DNA of 42,422 nucleotides from an uncultured Elusimicrobia bacterium (GTDB lineage Bacteria > Elusimicrobiota > Elusimicrobia > Elusimicrobiales > UBA9959). Shown here in pieces: positions 35,097 through 42,330 of the stretch. A program made the translations under genes and the position numbers. Where the stretch lies: assembly GCA_903879915.1 (NCBI GenBank), contig CAIRNJ010000033.1, positions 1-42,422 on the forward strand. Direction: 5' to 3'. The notes below the pieces were generated by a model that searched no databases, had not been told where the DNA came from, and worked only from the letters and a program-made list of their open reading frames with translations. Each line of letters starts with the position of its first letter. The stretch's first letter is position 1.

Positions 35097-35675
35097 ATGA
35101 CAGCCGATCCTAAATTCTTAAAACTCGCCGCCAGCGCCGGCGCCGCCGCCGCGCTGTGCGCGCTGTGCGCCTGTTCCGGGCTGAAGCCGACGATACTGCC
35201 CGATTCGCCCGAAGATACTCCGGCGCGCGCCGTAAGCCTGGGCAACGCCGCGCTGGAAAAAGGCGACCCCGAAGAAGCCATGCGCTATTTCCAGCGCTCC
35301 ATAGGCCTGGACCCCCAATACCAGTCCGGCTACCTGGGGCTGGCGCTCGCCCGCTCCGCCCGGGGAGATTACAAGACCGCCGAAGCCGACATCGAGAAAG
35401 CCATACAGTTCGACGACTTCAACCCGGAGTGCTACGTTACCAGCGGGCGCTTATACCTGGCGCAGGGCGACTACGGCACGGCCCTTTACAAGTTCAACAT
35501 CGCCCTGGACAAGGACGCCGGCTACGCGCCGGCCTATTACTGGAAAGGCCGCGCCTTCGAGCTGGGGAAGGACGAGCGGTCCGCCGCTGAAATGTACCGC
35601 AAGGCGCTCGAGACCGACAGCCGGTTCCTCCAGGCCGCGGAGGCCCTGAAAAAGCTCGGGGGGGCGGGCAACTGA
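35097..35675 (+). CDS. TPR lipoprotein
   Basis: A 192-residue protein. The signal sequence ends in a lipobox-like ALCAC (cysteine about 26), so it is probably lipid-anchored. Four TPRs fill residues 43-188: ARAVSLGNAALEKGDPEEAMRYFQRSIGLDPQYQSGYLGLALARSARGDYKTAEADIEKAI and further units. TPR lipoproteins serve in outer-membrane assembly and type IV pilus biogenesis, among other roles. None can be chosen here. AAGGAG precedes the ATG by 9 bases. It is followed by a GC-rich terminator and then the aromatic operon, so it is probably a separate unit with a regulated leader. Confidence 0.85.
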   Translation: MTADPKFLKLAASAGAAAALCALCACSGLKPTILPDSPEDTPARAVSLGNAALEKGDPEEAMRYFQRSIGLDPQYQSGYLGLALARSARGDYKTAEADIEKAIQFDDFNPECYVTSGRLYLAQGDYGTALYKFNIALDKDAGYAPAYYWKGRAFELGKDERSAAEMYRKALETDSRFLQAAEALKKLGGAGN

Positions 35676-35686
35676 CGGGGGAGCCG

Positions 35687-35709
35687 CCGCCCGCCGGCGG
35701 GCGGGTTTT
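35687..35709 (+). terminator. Terminator of the TPR lipoprotein gene
   Basis: CCGCCCGCCGGCGGGCGG (35687-35704) is a self-complementary stem followed by GTTTT. It lies 12 bases after the stop codon and just before the aromatic operon promoter. Confidence 0.75.
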
Positions 35710-35724
35710 ATTCCCTCCCGTATT

Positions 35725-35742
35725 TTAATAGAATTCTATTAA
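35725..35742. promoter_or_regulatory. Perfect 18-bp palindrome at the start of the aromatic operon
   Basis: TTAATAGAATTCTATTAA is a perfect palindrome whose last A is the first base of the chorismate mutase ATG. It includes TAGAAT (35729-35734), a possible -10 box 7 bases before the ATG. A protein bound here would block transcription start, so it is a good operator candidate for end-product control. No ribosome site is present. Confidence 0.55.
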
Positions 35743-36002
35743 TGAAGGCTTCCACGCTGGCGGGAATACGCAAAAAGATAGACGCGCTGGACAGGCGCGT
35801 GGCGGGCCTGCTGGCGCGGCGTTTCGCGCTGGCGCTCGTCATCACCCGCAACGGCCTCAAGAAAAAATTCACGGACCCCGCCCGGGAAAAGCGCGTGCTC
35901 GGCAACGCGGCCGCCGCCGCAGGCTCGCCCGAGTTCGGCCGGGCCGCGCGGGCTATTTTCGCCGAAGTCATCCGCCAGACGAAAAAAATACAAAAATGCT
36001 GA
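35742..36002 (+). CDS. Chorismate mutase, AroQ class
   Basis: An 86-residue, all-helical AroQ-type chorismate mutase converting chorismate to prephenate, the branch toward phenylalanine and tyrosine. The family pattern is visible: IRKKIDALDRRVAGLLARRFALALVI, then a lysine-containing loop, FTDPAREKRVL (D and R-E) and the C-terminal helix ARAIFAEVIRQTKK. It is small but complete for a monofunctional AroQ domain. It overlaps the DAHP synthase gene by 7 bases (ATGCTGA). In several bacteria these two domains are fused. Here they are separate but coupled, suggesting a complex in which the mutase could sense end product. It is the first gene of the aromatic operon. Confidence 0.85.
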   Translation: MKASTLAGIRKKIDALDRRVAGLLARRFALALVITRNGLKKKFTDPAREKRVLGNAAAAAGSPEFGRAARAIFAEVIRQTKKIQKC

Positions 36003-36985
36003 TACGCTTCGAAGGCTCCGTCTCCCGCGAGTGGAAAGCCGCGCTGAACAAGCGGCTGGCCGGCCTGCTGCCCGGCGCGAAAGCCCGGCCCTCCGCCGGC
36101 GGGCTGCTGCTTTCCGGCTTCGCCCCGGCGCTGGCGGCGGACGCGGTGCCGCTGCTGGAGAACATGCCCGGCGTGCTCGAGGTGAAACTGGCACTGGAAG
36201 AACTGTGCCCGCTGGCCTGCGCCGCCGGGACCAGGCACCCCCCTGCCCGGCCGCTGGATTTCCGGCGCGGTTTTATTTTTATCGCCGGCCCCTGCGCCGT
36301 GGAGGAGGAAGCCTCCTACCTGGCCTCCGCGCTGGCCCTGAAGGCCGCCGGCGCGCACGCGCTGCGCGCGGCCCTGTTCAAGCCCCGCTCTTCCCCTTAC
36401 GCCTTCCAGGGCGTCGGCTTCGCCGGGCTGAAGATAATAGCCAAAGCGAAAAAGCTCACCGGCCTGCCGCTGGTGACCGAAGCCACCGACACCCGGCAGA
36501 TAGAGCGCCTGGCCTCCGTCTGCGACGTACTGCAGATGGGCGCGCGCAACATGCGCAACTACGAGCTGCTGAAGGAGGCCGCGCGCTCCGGCCGCGCGGT
36601 GCTGCTGAAGCGGGCCATGCGCGCCACGCTCAAAGAATGGCTGCTGTCGGCGGAATACCTGCTCATGCACGGCGCGAAGAACCTGATGCTCTGCGAGCGC
36701 GGCGACGCCGTTTTCTCTTCGGACAGCCCGGGCCTGGATTTCGCCATGCTGCGCGAGGCGAAAAGAACGACCGGCCTGCCGGTGCTGGCCGACCCCAGCC
36801 ACTCCACCCGCGACCGCGCGCTGGCCTGCGCCATGGCGCTCAAAGCGGCGCGCGCCGGCGCGGACGGCCTGCTGATAGAGGCCAGCGCCGAACCGCAGAC
36901 CGCCAGGGTGGACGGCAGACAGACGCTGACCGTGGAATCTTTTTCCGGACTCACCGGCGCCATCCTGTGCAAAAAGAAACGCTGA
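35996..36985 (+). CDS. aroF: 3-deoxy-D-arabino-heptulosonate 7-phosphate synthase
   Basis: A 329-residue class I-beta DAHP synthase (the KDO8P-synthase-related type found in Thermotoga and Bacillus). It condenses phosphoenolpyruvate and erythrose 4-phosphate, the first step of the shikimate pathway. Residues 1-75 form a ferredoxin-like regulatory domain. The barrel begins FIFIAGPCAVEEEA with metal ligand C100. LRAALFKPRSSPYAFQG carries the PEP-binding KPRSSP. VTEATD, QMGARNMRNYELL, LLKRAM, SAEYLL, LADPSHST (ligand His), LLIEAS (ligand Glu) and VDGRQTL (ligand Asp) follow. The usual RGG before KPR is RAA here. The start overlaps the mutase stop, and the 3' end overlaps aroE. Confidence 0.93.
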   Translation: MLIRFEGSVSREWKAALNKRLAGLLPGAKARPSAGGLLLSGFAPALAADAVPLLENMPGVLEVKLALEELCPLACAAGTRHPPARPLDFRRGFIFIAGPCAVEEEASYLASALALKAAGAHALRAALFKPRSSPYAFQGVGFAGLKIIAKAKKLTGLPLVTEATDTRQIERLASVCDVLQMGARNMRNYELLKEAARSGRAVLLKRAMRATLKEWLLSAEYLLMHGAKNLMLCERGDAVFSSDSPGLDFAMLREAKRTTGLPVLADPSHSTRDRALACAMALKAARAGADGLLIEASAEPQTARVDGRQTLTVESFSGLTGAILCKKKR

Positions 36986-37806
36986 GAGCCGGCCTTTTCG
37001 GCCGCCCCCTGTCCCGCTCCCTCTCGCCGGAGGTCTTCGGCATCTTCGCGCGCCTTACCGGCGCGGCTATAAGCTACGAACTGCGGGAGACCGAGGCTTC
37101 CGGCCTGGCCGCCGCGATAGAGGCGGCGCAGGCGGAAGGCTGGCGCGGCTTCAACGTTACCATCCCCCATAAACGCGCCGTGCTGGACCTGCTGAACCTG
37201 GCCGATCCCGCGGCGCGCGCGGCGGGCGCCGTTAACGCGGTGCGCTTCGGCAGGGCCGGCCTGGAAGGGCTGAACACCGACGCCCGCGCGCTGCTGCAGG
37301 CTTTCGAGGCGCACGGCGTTGCGGTGCAGGGGAAGACCGCTGCCGTTTTCGGCGCAGGCGGCGCGGCCGGGGCCGCCGGCTGGGCGCTGGGCAGGAGCAG
37401 GGCGGCAACGGTCGCCATCCTGGCGCGGGACAGCGCGCGGGCCGCGGCCCTCGCGGCGCGCCTGGCCGAATGCTTCCCTGGAACAGTTTTTTCGGCCGGG
37501 CCGTTCGAGGCCCCGGCGGACAAGCCTGACATAGCGGTCAACGCCACGCCCATAGGCATGTACGCGGCCGGCGCGCCGCCCTTCGCGCCGGGGCCGGAAT
37601 GCGTGCGCGCGGATTTCGCCTACTCCCCGGGCGGCACCGATTTTATCCGCGCGGCCGGACCGGTCAGCATCGACGGGCTGGAGCTGCTGGTGGCGCAGGC
37701 GGCGCTGGCGCTTAAATTCTGGGCCGGCCTGCCGCCGGGAGATATTGTAAAATTTAGCGGGGAGGCGCTGGGCCTCCTGCGCGCCAGGCTGGCAAAGGGG
37801 CAATAA
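36967..37806 (+). CDS. aroE: Shikimate dehydrogenase
   Basis: A 279-residue AroE that reduces 3-dehydroshikimate to shikimate with NADPH. Shikimate-binding serines lie in LFGRPLSRSLSPEVF; the catalytic lysine is in FNVTIPHKRAV; GLNTDARAL has the catalytic aspartate. The NADP loop is VFGAGGAAGAA, and NATPIGMY and DFAYSPGGTDF follow. The same frame is open far upstream through the aroF region, but that part is a shadow. GTG at 36967 gives a family-like N-terminus (VQKETLRAGLFG) and overlaps aroF by 19 bases. CTG at 36982 is a less likely start. Confidence 0.92.
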   Translation: MQKETLRAGLFGRPLSRSLSPEVFGIFARLTGAAISYELRETEASGLAAAIEAAQAEGWRGFNVTIPHKRAVLDLLNLADPAARAAGAVNAVRFGRAGLEGLNTDARALLQAFEAHGVAVQGKTAAVFGAGGAAGAAGWALGRSRAATVAILARDSARAAALAARLAECFPGTVFSAGPFEAPADKPDIAVNATPIGMYAAGAPPFAPGPECVRADFAYSPGGTDFIRAAGPVSIDGLELLVAQAALALKFWAGLPPGDIVKFSGEALGLLRARLAKGQ

Positions 37807-37809
37807 CAT

Positions 37810-38832
37810 ATGCTGCGCTATTTAACCGCCGGTGAATCCCACGGCGAAACCATCACCGGCATCCTCGACGGCTTTCCGGCCGGAGTGCCGGTTCCGCTGG
37901 CCTGCATAGCCGCCCAGCTGGAACGCCGGCGGCTGGCTCCCGGCCGCGGCCCGCGCCAGGCCCGAGAAACCGATTCCTTTCAGATCACCTCCGGGATGAG
38001 CGGCGGGCTTACCACCGGCGCGCCCATCGCCGTGGCCATAGCCAATTCCCCCTCCGGCAAACAGGCTTTTTCTTCCGTTCCCAGGCCCGGCCACGCCGAC
38101 CTGGCGGGCATGCTCAAATACGGCACGCTCAACGCCGCGGTTATCCGCGAGCGCGCGAGCGCCCGGGAGACCGCCGTGCGGGTGGCGCTGGGCTCTTTCG
38201 CCCTGCGCCTGCACGGCCTGCTCGGCATCCGCTTCAGCTCGCGCGTGGTAAGCCTCGGCGCCGACGCCGCGCCCACGGTTAAAAGCGCCATGGCGGCGCT
38301 GGCGGCCGCGCGCGCGGCCGGCGACACCCTGGGCGGAGTTTTCGAACTCAGGGTGGACGGCCTGCCCGCCGGGCTGGGCGGCTGCTCTCAGGGCACGGCC
38401 AGGCTGGGCTCGCGGCTGGCCGCGGCCATGTTCGCTATAAATTCCATAAAAGGCTTCGAGGTGGGCGGCGGGTTCAGGCTGGCCGCCTGCGGCGGCATAG
38501 ACGCCGCCAGGGAGCCTCAGCTTTCGGGCGGGCTGGACGGCGGAATCACCAACGGCTCCCCCCTTCTCCTGCGCTGCGCGGTGAAGCCGGTGCCCGGGCT
38601 GGCCGCCGGCGCCGACTCCGTGAACCTTAAAACTTTCAAAAAGGCCAGGGTGGTCTCGAAGACCTCCGACACTACCGCGGTGTTCGCCGCCGCCGTGATA
38701 GCCGAGCACGCGGCCGCGCTGGAGCTGGCCGGCGCCCTGCTGGAAAAATTCGGCGGCGACTCGCTGGCCGAAATAAAGCCCCGGGTGCTCGAATGGCGCA
38801 AAAGGACAGGGAAGGTGCTGGCCCGGCTGTGA
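37810..38832 (+). CDS. aroC: Chorismate synthase
   Basis: A 340-residue AroC converting 5-enolpyruvylshikimate 3-phosphate to chorismate with reduced FMN. Family signatures: LTAGESHGETITGILDGFPAGVP at the N-terminus; RRLAPGRGPRQARETDSFQITSGM; RPGHADLAGMLKYG; RERASARETAVRVALGSFA. INSIKGFEVGGGF and SGGLDGGITNGSPLLLRCAVKPVP follow near the C-terminus. It starts 3 bases after aroE with an AAAGGGG ribosome site. Its stop overlaps the aroK start (GTGA). Confidence 0.97.
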   Translation: MLRYLTAGESHGETITGILDGFPAGVPVPLACIAAQLERRRLAPGRGPRQARETDSFQITSGMSGGLTTGAPIAVAIANSPSGKQAFSSVPRPGHADLAGMLKYGTLNAAVIRERASARETAVRVALGSFALRLHGLLGIRFSSRVVSLGADAAPTVKSAMAALAAARAAGDTLGGVFELRVDGLPAGLGGCSQGTARLGSRLAAAMFAINSIKGFEVGGGFRLAACGGIDAAREPQLSGGLDGGITNGSPLLLRCAVKPVPGLAAGADSVNLKTFKKARVVSKTSDTTAVFAAAVIAEHAAALELAGALLEKFGGDSLAEIKPRVLEWRKRTGKVLARL

Positions 38833-39329
38833 AGAACATTTACCTGGTAGGCTTCATGTGCGCGGGCAAAACCCTTACGGGGCGCGCGCTGGCGGCGCTG
38901 CTGAAGCGCCCGTTCCGCGATTCCGACCTAGCCGTGGAAAAAGCCTGCGGCGCGAAAATAGCGGTCCTGGTAGAAAAAAAAGGGCTGGGCGCTTTCAGGA
39001 AAGCCGAAGCGGCGGCCGTAGAACAGCTCACGGCGCGCACCGGCGGCGTGGCGGCGCTCGGCGGCGGCGTCTATCCTTCGCGCAGGTGGAAAGGCCGGCT
39101 GCGGGCTTCAGGCGTAACGGTTTACCTGCACTGCCCCTGGCCCGAACTGAAAAAAAGGCTTGGGTCCGCGCGCGCCGGCCGGCCGCTGCTGAACGGCACC
39201 TGGGCGCGGACGGAAAAACTTTACAGGCGGCGCCTTGGCTTCTACAGGCAGGCGGAGTTGGAACTGAACACCGCCGGGCTTACGCCGGAAGCGGCCGCGC
39301 GGGAACTAAAGAAAAAGCTAGCTTTATGA
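38829..39329 (+). CDS. aroK: Shikimate kinase
   Basis: A 166-residue shikimate kinase phosphorylating the 3-hydroxyl of shikimate with ATP. The P-loop is GFMCAGKT. Shikimate-binding DSD lies in FRDSDLAVEKACG, the arginine in GAFRKAEAAA, the GGG in VAALGGGV, and the lid arginine in SARAGRPLL. GTG at 38829 overlaps the aroC stop as GTGA and removes a non-family extension that would begin at ATG 38793. Its stop overlaps the aroB start as ATGA. Confidence 0.92.
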   Translation: MKNIYLVGFMCAGKTLTGRALAALLKRPFRDSDLAVEKACGAKIAVLVEKKGLGAFRKAEAAAVEQLTARTGGVAALGGGVYPSRRWKGRLRASGVTVYLHCPWPELKKRLGSARAGRPLLNGTWARTEKLYRRRLGFYRQAELELNTAGLTPEAAARELKKKLAL

Positions 39330-40417
39330 AAACGTTAACTTTCACGATGAAGAGCAGCAGGGCGGTCACGGCGGCCGTGGGCCGGAACATGTCCGGCATC
39401 CCGGCGCTGTTCCCCGCGCTGTTCGCCGCCGCCGACAAGATCTGCCTGGTCACCGACGGCGGGGCGCCCAAAAGCCTGAAGGCGCGGGCGCTCGCGCTTT
39501 TTCCCCCGGGCAGGACCGGCCATTATTTCTACGAACTGCCGCCTTCCGAGAAAGCCAAGACCCTCGAGCAGGCGGGCAAACTCTGCGCCTTCCTTTTTAC
39601 GAAAGGCTTCTCCCGTAATTCGCTGCTGATAGCGGCGGGCGGCGGGGCGGCCACCGATCTCACCGGCTTCGCGGCTTCCATCTACATGCGCGGCATCCGC
39701 TGGATAAGCGTGCCCACCACTTTCCTGGCCCAGATCGACGCGGGCCTGGGCGGCAAGACAGCCGTTAACCTGAGCGGCGCGAAGAACATAGCCGGCACCT
39801 TCCACCAGCCGGCGCTCGTGGTCTGCGACACCGCTTTCCTGGACTCGCTGCCGCACGCCGAACTGCGCGCCGGCGCCGGGGAGCTCGCGAAATACGCCAT
39901 GATAGGCCCGGGCCGGCTCCGGCGCACCATAGAGCGCGACCTGGCGAAAACCCTCGCCGGGGACAGGGCCGCGCTGACGGCCTGCGTTACCGCGTGCGCC
40001 GCTTTCAAGCTGCGCACGACGGCCCGCGACGAGCGGGACGAGACCGGCTTAAGAGAAGCGCTGAATTTCGGGCACACCGCCGGCCACGCCTTCGAGGCCA
40101 TGGCCGCGGGGAGGCTCGCGCACGGCGCGGCCGTGGCGCGCGGCCTGCGTTTCGCGCTGCTGGTTTCCGCCCGGACGGGCCGCCTGGCCGCGGGCGCGTT
40201 CGATAAACTTAATGCTTTGATAACCGCGCTGCGCCTGCCCCCGCCGCCGGCCATACGCTGGAATTTCGGGAAATTCATGGCGCTGGTGTCCAAAGATAAA
40301 AAAGCGCGCGGCGCGGAGAACCGCTTCATCCTTATAACCGCCCCCGGCCGCCTGGCCGCCGCCGAGAACATAAAGCCTGCCGTACTTAAACAGGCCTTTC
40401 ACGGAGCCCTCAAATGA
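39326..40417 (+). CDS. aroB: 3-dehydroquinate synthase
   Basis: A 363-residue AroB, which cyclises DAHP to 3-dehydroquinate using NAD and a divalent metal. The NAD-binding glycines are in LLIAAGGGAATDLTGFAA, followed by MRGIRWISVPTTFLAQIDAGLGGKTAVNL and AKNIAGTFHQP. Metal ligands are E in GAGELAKYAMI and the histidines of LNFGHTAGHAFE and AHGAAVARG. Length is typical. It starts ATGA on the aroK stop and ends ATGA on the aroQ start. The coding frame is open upstream through aroK, but MKTLTFTMK is the supported start. Confidence 0.95.
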   Translation: MKTLTFTMKSSRAVTAAVGRNMSGIPALFPALFAAADKICLVTDGGAPKSLKARALALFPPGRTGHYFYELPPSEKAKTLEQAGKLCAFLFTKGFSRNSLLIAAGGGAATDLTGFAASIYMRGIRWISVPTTFLAQIDAGLGGKTAVNLSGAKNIAGTFHQPALVVCDTAFLDSLPHAELRAGAGELAKYAMIGPGRLRRTIERDLAKTLAGDRAALTACVTACAAFKLRTTARDERDETGLREALNFGHTAGHAFEAMAAGRLAHGAAVARGLRFALLVSARTGRLAAGAFDKLNALITALRLPPPPAIRWNFGKFMALVSKDKKARGAENRFILITAPGRLAAAENIKPAVLKQAFHGALK

Positions 40418-40857
40418 ACATTCTCGTCATACACGGCCCCAACCTGCACCTGCTGGGAAAACGGGAACCGGCACTTTACGGCCGCACTACCCTTAAACAA
40501 CTGGACGCCATGCTGAAAGCCCGCGCCAAAGCGCTGGGCGCAGGCCTGCGCTGTTTCCAGAGCAACTGCGAGGGCCGGATAATCGACCTGCTTACCGCCA
40601 ACGCCGGCTGGGCGCAGGCGCTGGTGATAAACCCGGCCGCTTACACGCATTACAGCTACGCCATCCGCGACGCCATAAAAGCGCTGGGCCTGCCGGCGGT
40701 GGAAGTGCACCTCACGGATATTTCGAAGCGCGAACCGTTCCGGAAGATCTCGGTGATCAGGCCGGTCTGCGCAGCCAGGTTCAAAGGCGAGGGCCCCGGG
40801 TCCTACCTGAAAGCGCTGGACTACTGCGTAAAGAACTTAAAGCTCGTCAGGAAGTGA
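40414..40857 (+). CDS. aroQ: 3-dehydroquinate dehydratase, type II
   Basis: A 147-residue type II (AroQ/QutE) dehydroquinase that removes water from 3-dehydroquinate to give 3-dehydroshikimate. Motifs: ILVIHGPNLHLLGKREPALYG with the catalytic tyrosine; FQSNCEGRIIDLL; LVINPAAYTHYSYAIRDAI with the asparagine; VEVHLTDISKREPFR with the histidine. SVIRPVCAARFKGEGPGSYLKAL follows. It is the last gene of the aromatic operon, overlapping aroB by 4 bases. It is unrelated to the AroQ-class chorismate mutase at the operon's head despite the shared name. Confidence 0.96.
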   Translation: MNILVIHGPNLHLLGKREPALYGRTTLKQLDAMLKARAKALGAGLRCFQSNCEGRIIDLLTANAGWAQALVINPAAYTHYSYAIRDAIKALGLPAVEVHLTDISKREPFRKISVIRPVCAARFKGEGPGSYLKALDYCVKNLKLVRK

Positions 40858-40917
40858 GCTCTGAGCCGGGCCAAGTAGGATCCGGCGGCACGACACTTTA
40901 TACAGGCAGCCGGATAT

Positions 40918-40985
40918 CGCCAAATTCCTTTCTTTTTTTCCGCTCACTATTTCTTCGGGATTTGGCGAAGCCGCGAATATATAAT
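40918..40985 (+). promoter_or_regulatory. Hairpin and -10 box before the CsgG-like gene
   Basis: CGCCAAATTCC (40918-40928) pairs with GGGATTTGGCG (40957-40967) with one G-T pair, around a pyrimidine-rich loop of about 28 bases. It may end the aromatic operon transcript or bind a regulator. TATAAT (40980-40985) follows, giving a short leader with GAGGGG before ATG 41010. Confidence 0.5.
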
Positions 40986-41009
40986 ATCTTAGCCGAGAGA
41001 GAGGGGATC

Positions 41010-42212
41010 ATGGAAATAAGGCCATATTTAAAAGCCGTTCTTGTTTTTCTATGCGCCGCCTCCTGCGCCGGTGGCGCAAGCGCGAACGAACTGGATTTCA
41101 AACTTGAAAAAACCGCGCGGAAGATAGCTGAAGCCGCCGTCGCCCGGGACCTGAGCACTTCCACGCTGGCGGTTTTTCCTTTCCAGGCCGACGAAAGACT
41201 TTCAAAAGAACGGGTCAATTTCGCCATAGGCGAGATACTGACCAAAGAGCTACTGAAGCAGGGCACTTTCAGGTTTACGGAACGTTCTCAGCTGGAAGAG
41301 GTGTTGAAAGAGCAGAAACTCGCGCTCTCGGGCGCTGTAGATTCAAAAACCGCCGCCGGCATAGGCAAACTGGCGGGAGCCAGGCTTCTAGTCCTGGGCA
41401 ACGTTATAAGGCTGGGTAACTCGTATCAGATAACGGCAAAGCTGGCGGATTCCGAGACCGGCGAACTTATCACTTCCGAAATAATGGAAGTGCCCGTAAA
41501 AACTTTCGAGGAGGATGCCGGGAATTACCTGACGCTGGTCCCGGAAACCCAGACCATAGGCGTGTTCGTCGCCATGAAATACGGCGTTGCGAAAGCGCAT
41601 AGTTCTCCGGCGTTCGATTGCGGGACACTGTGTCTTGAGCCGAAAAACCCCAGCGGCCCGGCCGTCGGACTGCCTGGAATAGGCTTAAGGTACTGGATAT
41701 CGCGCAACTATATGCTTGAGCTATCGTTCGTCAAACTGCATATGCGAAGCTCGATGGAAATTTTTGATGGCCAGACCGCGCTCGTTAACCTTAACAACGA
41801 TTCCGGCCTGCCGCATGTTGAAATGAACGGCGAAGTCCTTGACATGATCATCAACCGCACGGTTAAACTCACGGACAATTTAAAAGGCTATGGCGGGATC
41901 GGATTTTCCAGGATAAATCTCGGCAGCAATGCCAGTTCGTCCAACTGGGGCAGCGCGGGAGGAGGAGCGAATTTCGGCATTTCTTTCTTGTCATCAAAGA
42001 ACACCCTGCTCACTCCGCTTATCCGGGCCGGCGCGGAATGGCGCCCGCAGCAACGGCTCGGCTTTGGGATATTCTCCGGCTATAATATTGTGAACAAGCG
42101 CATAACACAAAAAGCTTATTTGCAGTGTTCCGGAGCAACCACGCAAAGAAAGATGTGGCAAGCGGACCTCCCGCGATATTTCCTCGAAAGCACTCTTTCC
42201 ATGTATTTTTAA
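41010..42212 (+). CDS. CsgG/FlgO-like protein with C-terminal beta-barrel-like domain
   Basis: A 400-residue exported protein. The signal region ends near residue 26; a cysteine at 19 (CAASC) could alternatively be lipidated. Residues 50-190 match the CsgG/FlgO-like fold: STLAVFPFQADERLSKERVNFAIGEILTKELLKQGTFRFTERSQLEEVLKEQKLALSGAVDSKTAAGIGKLAGARLLVLGNVIRLGNSYQITAKLADSETGELI in overlapping short motifs. Residues ~195-400 have alternating strands with aromatic girdles and end in a terminal phenylalanine (TLSMYF), the signature of outer-membrane barrels. The fusion suggests an outer-membrane protein with a periplasmic CsgG-like domain. GTG/ATG codons further upstream extend the frame, but 41010 follows GAGGGG and a TATAAT box. 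It is less GC-rich than its neighbours by eye. Confidence 0.8.
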   Translation: MEIRPYLKAVLVFLCAASCAGGASANELDFKLEKTARKIAEAAVARDLSTSTLAVFPFQADERLSKERVNFAIGEILTKELLKQGTFRFTERSQLEEVLKEQKLALSGAVDSKTAAGIGKLAGARLLVLGNVIRLGNSYQITAKLADSETGELITSEIMEVPVKTFEEDAGNYLTLVPETQTIGVFVAMKYGVAKAHSSPAFDCGTLCLEPKNPSGPAVGLPGIGLRYWISRNYMLELSFVKLHMRSSMEIFDGQTALVNLNNDSGLPHVEMNGEVLDMIINRTVKLTDNLKGYGGIGFSRINLGSNASSSNWGSAGGGANFGISFLSSKNTLLTPLIRAGAEWRPQQRLGFGIFSGYNIVNKRITQKAYLQCSGATTQRKMWQADLPRYFLESTLSMYF

Positions 42213-42276
42213 TGGTTTCGCGCGCAGACAGACGGGCGGCATGCCGCCGAATCCAGAATAGCCCGACTGTAAAAAC

Positions 42277-42312
42277 AAAAGGCCCCGCGGTTCGCGCCGC
42301 GGGGCCTTTTTT
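42277..42312. terminator. Bidirectional intrinsic terminator
   Basis: AAAAGGCCCCGCGG-TTCGCG-CCGCGGGGCCTTTT is a 14-bp stem with T-runs on both strands, between convergent genes. Confidence 0.93.
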
Positions 42313-42330
42313 ATTTACACCTGACTTCGC

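Noticed and set aside
36031-36966. N-terminal 312 codons of an open frame continuous with aroE
   Set aside because: This part is an out-of-frame reading of aroF, arginine- and alanine-rich without motifs. AroE proper begins near the GTG at 36967.
38858-39325. N-terminal extension of the aroB frame across aroK
   Set aside because: It is a shadow of aroK. AroB family homology starts at the ATG at 39326.
40854-41009. GTG start giving a 52-residue longer CsgG-like protein
   Set aside because: The extension has no signal-peptide character and would cross the TATAAT box and hairpin. The ATG at 41010 has a GAGGGG site and is followed by a proper signal sequence.
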